Assembly (NCBI GenBank): GCA_966211765.1
Contig: CBIHOV010000001.1
Coordinates: 1-64,000 of the forward strand
DNA: 64,000 nucleotides
Origin: Paraflavitalea sp966211765
GTDB taxonomy: Bacteria > Bacteroidota > Bacteroidia > Chitinophagales > Chitinophagaceae
Direction: 5' to 3'
Made by a program: the position numbers and the translations under genes. The notes beneath the pieces are model-generated. The model made no database searches and was not told the DNA's origin. It worked only from the letters and a program-made list of their open reading frames with translations. Positions 57,746 to 64,000 of the stretch are shown piece after piece (positions within the stretch are counted from its first letter, which is position 1; the number at the start of each line of letters is the position of its first letter).

Positions 57746-60436
57746 TTATTCCAATACCGGTCTCAGCCAGCGCTCTGCTTCGTCCAGATCCATGCCTTTA
57801 CGTTTGGCATAATCCTCAAACTGGTCTTTTTCAATTCTGCCAATACCGAAGTATTTACTGTCCGGGTGGGCAAAATACCAGCCGCTAACGGAAGAAGCAG
57901 GGTACATAGCCAGTGATTCAGTAAGCGTGATACCCGTAGTTTCCTTACCGCCCAACAGATCAAACAGTTTGTATTTCTCTGTGTGGTCAGGACAGGCTGG
58001 ATATCCCGGCGCCGGGCGGATACCCGAATACTGCTCACCGATCAGTTGCTCATTGGTTAAATGCTCGTCTGTAGCATAGCCCCAGAATTCCTTGCGTACG
58101 CGGGCATGCAGCAATTCTGCAAAAGCTTCCACGAACCTGTCGGCCAGTACCTGCAACATGATCTTATTATAATCATCCATGTTCTTGGCAAAGGCTTCCA
58201 CATGCGGTTCAATACCCTGCATGGTAACCGTAAATGCGCCGATAAAGTCAGCAGGCGTAGCCACACCATTGGCGGGCTTGATAAAATCGGCCAGACTGAT
58301 ATTGGGTTGATCTGCTGCTTTCTTCACCTGCTGACGCAGGAAATCCAGCTGCACTTTTCCTTTGTCACTGAATACTTCCACGGTATCATCGGCAGTAGCC
58401 TCTGCAGGCCAGAAGCCGATCACACCACGGGGCGTAAGCCATTTTTCTTTGATGATCTTGTCCAGCAGTTCCTTCGCATCATGATACAACTTCGTAGCTT
58501 CTTTTCCTACCTTCTCATCTTTCAATATCTGGGGAAACTTGCCATGCAATTCCCAGGCAATGAAGAAGGGACCCCAGTCAATATATTCAGCGATCTCTGC
58601 CAGGTCATACGTTTCAAATACCTTGGTGCCAATGAAAGTTGGCTTAACTGGCGTAAAATTCGACCAGTCGATCTTCACCTTATTCTTTTGAGCCTGTGCA
58701 AAAGGCAGGTATTGCTTGGCCGACTTCTTGTTGGCAAAGTCTTCCTTCAGCTTCACGTATTCCTTCATGATCTTGCCAAGGAAGTCTGGTTTTTGTTCAT
58801 TACTCAACAGCGAACCGGCTACCGTCACACTGCGGGAAGCATCCAGTACGTGTACCACACCCAGATCGTATTCCGGGGCTATTTTCACGGCTGTATGCAT
58901 CCGGGAGGTAGTAGCGCCGCCAATGAGCAAGGGCTGCTTCATATTGCGGCGTTTCATCTCTTTGGCTACGTGTACCATTTCATCCAATGAAGGCGTGATC
59001 AGGCCGCTCAAACCGATAATGTCCACATTTTCCTTCACGGCCGTTTCCAGGATCTTATCTGCCGGTACCATCACACCCAGGTCAATGATATCATAACCAT
59101 TACAACCCAGCACCACGCCCACAATGTTCTTTCCAATATCGTGCACATCGCCCTTTACAGTGGCCAGCAGGATGCGCGCAGCGCCTCCCTGTTGTGCCAG
59201 GGGATTGTTTCTTTTCTCTTCTTCAATGAACGGCGTCAATACAGCCACACTTTTCTTCATTACCCGCGCACTCTTTACCACCTGCGGCAGGAACATCTTT
59301 CCGCTGCCAAACAGGTCACCCACCACGTTCATCCCGTCCATCAGCGGGCCTTCGATCACCTCCAGCGGGCGGGCATATTGTTGACGTGCTTCTTCCGTAT
59401 CCAGTTCAATATAATCCGTAATACCATTCACCAGGGCATGCGTCAAACGCTGCTGCACCGTACCATTACGCCAGGCTTCGTCTTTCACTTCTACCTTGCC
59501 CTTCGCTTTTACCGTTTCGGCAAAAGTGATCAGGCGGTCAGTAGCATCAGCACGACGGTTGAGGATCACATCTTCACACAATTCGCGCAGTTGCGGTTCT
59601 ATCTGGTCATATACCACCAGTTGCCCGGCATTCACAATGCCCATATCCATACCAGCCTTAATGGCGTACAAAAGGAATACACTGTGCATCGCTTCCCGTA
59701 CGTGATCATTACCCCGGAACGAGAAGGAGATATTACTTACCCCACCGCTGATCTTGGCCAGCGGCATCCGTTGCTTGATGATCTTGCAGGCCTCGATAAA
59801 ATCAATAGCATAATTGTTATGCTCTTCAATACCTGTGGCGATGGCAAATATGTTGGGGTCGAAAATGATATCCTGTGGAGTGAAGCCTACCTCTTGCGTT
59901 AATATATTATAGGCCTGCGTACAAATGTCTACCCGGCGTTGTAAAGTATCAGCCTGTCCCTGCTCATCAAAAGCCATTACTACTACCGCAGCACCGAAGA
60001 GCTTACAGATACGCGCTTCCCGGATGAACTTGTCAACCCCTTCCTTCATGGAAATAGAGTTCACAATACATTTACCCTGCACGCATTTCAGGCCCGCCTC
60101 AATGATCTCAAACTTCGAGCTGTCGATCATGATGGGGATCTTGGCAATATCCGGCTCACTCTGTATCAGGTTCAGGAAGGTCGTCATGGCTTTCACGCCA
60201 TCCAATAAGGCGTCATCCATGTTCACGTCCAGTACCTGGGCGCCGCTTTCTACCTGCTGGCGCGCCACACTGAGTGCTTCTTCGTATTTGTTATCCCTGA
60301 TCAGGCGGGCAAATTTCTTGGAGCCCGTTACGTTGGTACGTTCACCCACGTTCACAAAGTTGGTCTCCGGACGCACCACCAGTGGCTCCAGGCCAGACAG
60401 CCGTAAGTAAGGCTTTATACTAATTTGTTCGGACAT
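57746..60436 (-). CDS. metH: Methionine synthase, folate/B12/activation domains (MetH C-terminal part)
   Basis: An 896-residue protein carrying the last three modules of cobalamin-dependent methionine synthase. The pterin-binding domain (~15-285) begins VNVGERTNVTGSKKFARL and has VLDVNMDDALLDG. The B12-binding region includes the cap and DVHDIGKNIVG with His432, the lower axial cobalt ligand, then SGLITPSLDEMVHVAKEM. The C-terminal activation (SAM-binding) domain follows (~560-896), with RPAPGYPACPDHTEKYKLFDLL. The homocysteine-binding module is encoded separately just upstream. The split enzyme transfers the methyl group of methyl-folate to homocysteine via cobalamin. Confidence 0.95.
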   Translation of the reverse strand: MSEQISIKPYLRLSGLEPLVVRPETNFVNVGERTNVTGSKKFARLIRDNKYEEALSVARQQVESGAQVLDVNMDDALLDGVKAMTTFLNLIQSEPDIAKIPIMIDSSKFEIIEAGLKCVQGKCIVNSISMKEGVDKFIREARICKLFGAAVVVMAFDEQGQADTLQRRVDICTQAYNILTQEVGFTPQDIIFDPNIFAIATGIEEHNNYAIDFIEACKIIKQRMPLAKISGGVSNISFSFRGNDHVREAMHSVFLLYAIKAGMDMGIVNAGQLVVYDQIEPQLRELCEDVILNRRADATDRLITFAETVKAKGKVEVKDEAWRNGTVQQRLTHALVNGITDYIELDTEEARQQYARPLEVIEGPLMDGMNVVGDLFGSGKMFLPQVVKSARVMKKSVAVLTPFIEEEKRNNPLAQQGGAARILLATVKGDVHDIGKNIVGVVLGCNGYDIIDLGVMVPADKILETAVKENVDIIGLSGLITPSLDEMVHVAKEMKRRNMKQPLLIGGATTSRMHTAVKIAPEYDLGVVHVLDASRSVTVAGSLLSNEQKPDFLGKIMKEYVKLKEDFANKKSAKQYLPFAQAQKNKVKIDWSNFTPVKPTFIGTKVFETYDLAEIAEYIDWGPFFIAWELHGKFPQILKDEKVGKEATKLYHDAKELLDKIIKEKWLTPRGVIGFWPAEATADDTVEVFSDKGKVQLDFLRQQVKKAADQPNISLADFIKPANGVATPADFIGAFTVTMQGIEPHVEAFAKNMDDYNKIMLQVLADRFVEAFAELLHARVRKEFWGYATDEHLTNEQLIGEQYSGIRPAPGYPACPDHTEKYKLFDLLGGKETTGITLTESLAMYPASSVSGWYFAHPDSKYFGIGRIEKDQFEDYAKRKGMDLDEAERWLRPVLE

Positions 60437-60492
60437 ACTATTTATTTCCTTTTAGGAATCGAAACTGATAGTTCTTTATTTTACCTGCTCCC

Positions 60493-60517
60493 TTGATATC
60501 GCAAATTGCGGTATCAA
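60493..60517. promoter_or_regulatory. Inverted repeat between the two metH genes
   Basis: TTGATATCGCAA-A-TTGCGGTATCAA: 12-bp arms with a single difference, in the 94-bp gap between the two methionine synthase genes. It may bind a regulator or fold as RNA. Confidence 0.4.
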
Positions 60518-60530
60518 AACTTTCTATTCC

Positions 60531-61541
60531 TTACAATGCTTCCTCCAGTATCGGCAACCTTCTCGGGGCCAGCTTCTTCACATTGTCTGCAATATGCCTG
60601 ATATGATCGGGCGTAGTACCGCAGCAGCCCCCTACAATGTTCACAAAGCCCTGTTCAGCCCATTCTTCAATGAAGTGAGCCGTTTGTTCCGGCTGCTCAT
60701 CGTATTCTCCCATCGCATTGGGCAAGCCCGCATTGGGATAGGCTGATGTGTAGCAAGCCGCAATTTGGCTCAGTTCTTCAATATGTGGGCGCATTTCAGC
60801 AGCACCCAGCGCACAGTTCAAACCGATGCTCAGGGGTTTGGCATGGTATACCGAGGTATAGAAAGCCTCCAGTGTTTGTCCGCTCAGCGTACGGCCAGAG
60901 GCATCCGTGATGGTACCACTGATCATGATCGGCAGTTCTGGTAATTGCGTATCCTGGAAGAACTTCTTCGTAGCATAGATGGCAGCCTTGGCATTCAGCG
61001 TATCAAAGATCGTTTCGATCAATATGATATCCACGCCACCTTCTACCAGTCCCTTCACCTGATCATAATAAGCAGTCATGGCCTCATCAAAAGTGAGGGC
61101 CCTGAAGCCGGGGTTATTAACGTCGGGCGAAAGGCTCAATGTTTTGTTGAGTGGGCCAATAGCGCCGGCTACAAACCGGGGTTTTGAAGGATCCAGTTGC
61201 GTATACTTATCAGCTGCACGGCGGGCGCACTGACCAGCTGCCACATTCATTTCATAAGCCAGCGCCTGCATCTCATAATCGGCCATAGCAATGGTAGTGC
61301 TGGAGAAGGTATTCGTTTCAATAATATCTGCTCCCGCTTCCAGGTATTGACCATGGATCTCTTCTATAATTTGAGGCTGTGTAAGGCACAACAGGTCATT
61401 GTTGCCTTTTACATCAAGGTGCCAGTCTTTGAATCGTTCGCCCCGGTAGTCTGCTTCCTCCAGCTTATAGCGCTGGATCATGGTGCCCATGGCGCCATCA
61501 ATGATCAATATCCTTTTTTCTAATTCTTTCCTGATGTCCAT
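60531..61541 (-). CDS. Homocysteine S-methyltransferase (MetH N-terminal module)
   Basis: A 336-residue zinc-dependent homocysteine-binding module equivalent to the first domain of MetH. The N-terminus ILIIDGAMGTMIQRYKLEEADYRGERF is diagnostic. Zinc ligands are Cys243 (GLNCALGA) and Cys306-Cys307 in GGCCGTTPDHIRHI. Together with the folate/B12/activation protein encoded 94 bp downstream it makes a two-subunit methionine synthase. The ATG at 61541 (MDIRKELEKRILIID) was chosen over a longer reading that would extend into the untranslated leader. A promoter candidate lies ~250 bp upstream, so the leader is unusually long. Confidence 0.93.
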   Translation of the reverse strand: MDIRKELEKRILIIDGAMGTMIQRYKLEEADYRGERFKDWHLDVKGNNDLLCLTQPQIIEEIHGQYLEAGADIIETNTFSSTTIAMADYEMQALAYEMNVAAGQCARRAADKYTQLDPSKPRFVAGAIGPLNKTLSLSPDVNNPGFRALTFDEAMTAYYDQVKGLVEGGVDIILIETIFDTLNAKAAIYATKKFFQDTQLPELPIMISGTITDASGRTLSGQTLEAFYTSVYHAKPLSIGLNCALGAAEMRPHIEELSQIAACYTSAYPNAGLPNAMGEYDEQPEQTAHFIEEWAEQGFVNIVGGCCGTTPDHIRHIADNVKKLAPRRLPILEEAL

Positions 61542-61806
61542 ATGCTTAAATTTTATTTCCCTGCCATAGCCCCTGATAATGGCCATGGACAGAACGGTGA
61601 TTGCATAAGTGCATTAGATTGACAGGCAGTGGGTGAATACTGTTCGGTATCAGAACATCATAAACGTTGGGAAAATGGTATGAAGGTTTTCCTGGCGTTT
61701 ATTAGTTCTGTTTTTAGCACTCCCGGATACTGCATGGAAGTGTGCCCCTTGATGAGCTACAGGCCGAACAATAAACAAATCCGCCTGCGATCAGACCGCA
61801 AAGCTA
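61542..61806 (-). promoter_or_regulatory. Long leader and promoter candidate of the split metH operon
   Basis: TAGCTTTG (61799-61806, minus strand) matches the -7 consensus. If used, it leaves a ~250-base untranslated leader before the homocysteine module. The leader contains imperfect hairpins (e.g. GCACACTTCC with GGGAGTGC). No clear cobalamin or SAM riboswitch consensus was recognised. Confidence 0.4.
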
Positions 61807-61850
61807 CGTTATGTTCCATTAATATCAAAACAGGGCTGAAAGAGAGCTGC

Positions 61851-62471
61851 TTACCGGTTCGATACATAGCTTTCAACAGGCAGGCGGTTGGTAATTGACC
61901 GGGCCAGCGTCATTTCATCGGCATATTCCAGTTCGCCGCCAAAAGCTATACCACGGGCAATGGTGGTAACCCGTACAGGGTATGATTGCAGTTTTTTCTG
62001 TATATAATAGATCGTAGTATCTCCCTGGATATTGGGGTTGAGCGCAAAAATGATCTCTTCTATCTTTTCTTTCTGCACACGCTGTATAAGGGCCTCAATA
62101 TGAAGCTGATCCGGGCCAATGCCATCCAGGGGCGATATAATGCCGCCCAGGATATGGTAGGTACCGCTGAACTGTTGGGTACTTTCAATGGCTATTACAT
62201 CCCGGATGTTTTCCACCACACACACCATTTCCTGCCGGCGCAGCGAATTGGAACAAATAGAGCAGATATCTGCATCCGCCACATTGTAACAGCGCTGGCA
62301 AAACCTGATCTCCTGGCGCATCTTCGTAATAGCTTCCCCAAAAAGACCTACTTTTTCCGGTTCCTGCTTCAAAAGGTGCAGAACCAGCCTCAAAGCAGTC
62401 TTCTTGCCAATACCCGGAAGTTTGGCAAATTCATTCACAGCATTTTCCAGTAACGCAGAAGAGAATTGCAT
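61851..62471 (-). CDS. recR: Recombination mediator protein RecR
   Basis: A 206-residue RecR of normal length. The N-terminal helix-hairpin-helix (FAKLPGIGKKTALRLVLHLL), the four-cysteine zinc finger (FCQRCYNVADADICSIC, with Cys pairs), and the Toprim domain (VCVVENIRDVIAIE, YHILGGIISPLDGIGPDQL, ARGIAFGGELEYAD) are all in order. It acts with RecO (and RecF in many species) in loading RecA at gaps. The ATG at 62471 lies four bases after the -7 box TATCTTTG; an earlier in-frame start would overlap it. Confidence 0.97.
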   Translation of the reverse strand: MQFSSALLENAVNEFAKLPGIGKKTALRLVLHLLKQEPEKVGLFGEAITKMRQEIRFCQRCYNVADADICSICSNSLRRQEMVCVVENIRDVIAIESTQQFSGTYHILGGIISPLDGIGPDQLHIEALIQRVQKEKIEEIIFALNPNIQGDTTIYYIQKKLQSYPVRVTTIARGIAFGGELEYADEMTLARSITNRLPVESYVSNR

Positions 62472-62475
62472 GCTG

Positions 62476-62483
62476 CAAAGATA
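62476..62483 (-). promoter_or_regulatory. -7 promoter box of recR
   Basis: TATCTTTG on the minus strand; CAGC separates it from the ATG, predicting a leaderless mRNA. Confidence 0.6.
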
Positions 62484-62532
62484 CGGAATACCATTGCCGG
62501 GCAATCGAAATCCTACACGCTGGATCCGTAAT

Positions 62533-63969
62533 TTAAAGTGTAATATCTATCTCATTATCCCAATTGGCCTTAACCGTCAATTTGCGGGGTACCGGCATTA
62601 CCTTTTCCGGCTGCAGGTGCTTGCCAAAGAATTCTCCGGGATCCCAGAGACCGTTTTTGTTGGCATCAAATAAAATACGCAGGTCATATTCTCCCGGTAC
62701 AAAAAGCTTCGCATTGAAATTACGGTCGGTGAATACATGACTGAATTTTACCTGGTCACTCTGTACGAACTGTAATACGGGGTTTTTAGAAAGATCAAGA
62801 TTGAGGAAGCGAAGGCGTACCAACCCATAGTCGCTTTCTTTTTTGGTGCGGAAATTCAAGGTATCTGTCCTTGAAAGTTTATGACCAAGTGTATCCTCCG
62901 CAAATTCTTTGTCCACTATGAGATTATAGGCCGTATTGGCTTGCCATTTGTGTTCCAGCGTAAGTTTCTTCTTGCTGGTATCCAAAGTAAACCGGTAACC
63001 GGTAACTGGCTCATACTTTTCGTTGGTGAACTGCACCTTGGAGGAGTCAAAGTATTTCAAAGGCGCCGCCTTAAAACTGATCTCCAGGTTGCCCAGCAGA
63101 TCCAACTCCTGGTTTGCCAGATTGGTTTCGATCTTTAACCTTTTATCCTGCACCACAGCGCCTCCCTTGGTAGCCGAAGGCCGGTTGATCGCAGGCACGG
63201 CAGACTTGTTCTTATCCTCTTTTTTTTCTTCTTCCTTCTCCGTATAAGCGTACAAAGTGTGGGACTTATTCTCCGTTGTATTGACCAGTGAATCCGAAAA
63301 GGCAAATAACTGGCCTTTGTTCATGTATTTCCGTTGCCCGCCTTCATCCTTGAAAACATACAGGGCAAAGGTACCCGGTGGCAGGTTGCGGAAGGTAAAA
63401 TTGCCATCCTTGTCGGTTTTCGCCACATACCTCGGCCGTTCCTTGATAACAGCCGAATCATCTGTATTCCGGTGTAGAACTGCAATAAGTGTCGAATCCG
63501 TTTTACCGGTCTCTGCTATGATCACTTTTCCCGATACCGTTAAGGAGTCAATGGTAGAACCCGTGGTAAAAACATAGGTAAAATCCTTGAGCACATTCCC
63601 CTCGTTGATATCTTTAATCGCATTGCCAAAGTTGATAGTATAGGTAGTATTCTCTTCCAGCGTGTCTCTGATCAATACCGTAAGCGTTCTTAGTTTACTG
63701 GAAATATTGGGCGCCGACTTGGGAGTAGGTGATACCAGCAGGTTTTCCTGAATGTTCTCCGGCTGCGCAATGAACTCATCAAATTCAAATACGATCTTCT
63801 TGCCCGTAAAGTTCCTGGTAGAGTCTCCGGGATTGGCCCTCATCAATAAAGGAGGCAATGAATCCCTCGGTCCGCCCAAAGGAGGAACGATATTGGCGCA
63901 GCCAACTGTGAGTACCTGGAATTGAGCTATAACTATTATTACGAAGAGAATAGATAATACCTGCTTCAT
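62533..63969 (-). CDS. Ig-like domain lipoprotein (conserved Bacteroidota)
   Basis: A 478-residue predicted lipoprotein with a lipobox TVGC (Cys24) and the conserved start ANIVPPLGGPRDSLPPLLMRANPGD found in many Bacteroidota. A SbsA-type Ig-like domain follows (~45-135, ending TINFGNAIKDINEGN). A SpaA/carboxypeptidase-like fold follows at ~145-215 (TDKDGNFTFRNLPPGTFALYVF), then a charged linker (EKEEEKKEDKNKSAV) and a C-terminal beta-rich part (DLRILFDANKNGLWDPGEFFGK). It probably lies at the inner face or surface of the outer membrane; function unknown. It sits directly upstream of recR in the same direction with a 61-bp gap. Confidence 0.85.
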   Translation of the reverse strand: MKQVLSILFVIIVIAQFQVLTVGCANIVPPLGGPRDSLPPLLMRANPGDSTRNFTGKKIVFEFDEFIAQPENIQENLLVSPTPKSAPNISSKLRTLTVLIRDTLEENTTYTINFGNAIKDINEGNVLKDFTYVFTTGSTIDSLTVSGKVIIAETGKTDSTLIAVLHRNTDDSAVIKERPRYVAKTDKDGNFTFRNLPPGTFALYVFKDEGGQRKYMNKGQLFAFSDSLVNTTENKSHTLYAYTEKEEEKKEDKNKSAVPAINRPSATKGGAVVQDKRLKIETNLANQELDLLGNLEISFKAAPLKYFDSSKVQFTNEKYEPVTGYRFTLDTSKKKLTLEHKWQANTAYNLIVDKEFAEDTLGHKLSRTDTLNFRTKKESDYGLVRLRFLNLDLSKNPVLQFVQSDQVKFSHVFTDRNFNAKLFVPGEYDLRILFDANKNGLWDPGEFFGKHLQPEKVMPVPRKLTVKANWDNEIDITL

Positions 63970-64000
63970 GGAATATAAACTACTTCAATAAGCTGCAAAC

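Noticed and set aside
61746..61775. Hammerhead-ribozyme-like core (TTGATGAG...CGAA) on the plus strand
   Set aside because: The catalytic C of CUGAUGA is replaced by U, and stem II is too weak. The match is incidental.
61561..61790. Possible cobalamin or SAM riboswitch upstream of the split metH operon
   Set aside because: Fragments such as GCCAGGAAAACC and CACCCACTGCC look like cobalamin-box pieces, but their order and spacing are wrong, and no SAM-I or SAM-II core is present. Kept only as an unexplained leader.

Overview
The window comes from the chromosome of a Bacteroidota bacterium, most likely a member of the Chitinophagaceae. Family markers are an ECF sigma/FecR/SusC/SusD locus, a type IX secretion type B C-terminal domain next to a PorP/SprF-like protein, LytTR regulators paired with LytS-like kinases, a small THX ribosomal protein, and many promoters with the Bacteroidota -7 box TAnnTTTG. 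The genus is not resolved by reading alone. No rRNA, tRNA, CRISPR array, insertion sequence or prophage was recognised.

Layout. 1-8.4 kb: a partial RluE-type pseudouridine synthase, an LpxD-like acyltransferase, a reg_prop histidine kinase with a LytTR regulator, a CarboxypepD_reg-like protein, an epimerase and a 3-hydroxyacyl-CoA dehydrogenase. 8.4-12.2 kb: pheS, a degenerate arginase-family protein and a PBP4-type peptidase. 12.3-20.2 kb: an AIM24-like protein, then a tetR-tolC-adaptor-RND efflux operon with a palindromic operator candidate. 20.4-30.5 kb: a DUF502 protein, an S1/P1-phospholipase C-like enzyme, serC with a DUF1015 gene, a giant FG-GAP/ASPIC lipoprotein, a cupin of the hydroxynitrile lyase type, a membrane-tethered SRPBCC-GyrI protein and an HD-domain protein. 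30.6-32.6 kb is an accessory-looking patch with a nucleotidyltransferase/XRE pair under a perfect 21-bp palindrome and an unknown protein. 33.3-36.3 kb: rplM-rpsI-rpsB-tsf. 36.5-48.1 kb: sigma, anti-sigma, SusC, SusD, a multidomain T9SS type B substrate, PorP and a putative metalloprotease lipoprotein, which look like one regulated surface system. 48.6-64 kb: pyrH, pdxH, THX, HU, exonuclease III, a LOG-like protein, a second LytS/LytTR pair, a split metH with a long leader, recR and an Ig-like lipoprotein.

The most unusual signal is intergenic. At least eight gene boundaries carry degenerate arrays with a strict 7-bp period but different unit sequences, and at least two others have an 8-bp period. 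Two further dispersed families are present. One is a hairpin with the core GGGTGGGTCGCCC...GGGCGGCTCACCC, whose outer stems differ between copies yet stay complementary. The other is a GGGGCTAYCCGCTTTGTAGAAA repeat. Several genes (recR, pheS, the second kinase) have the -7 box only 3-5 bases before the start codon, which predicts leaderless mRNAs.

Many starts were moved inward from the longest frame, using promoter position, signal peptides and family length.
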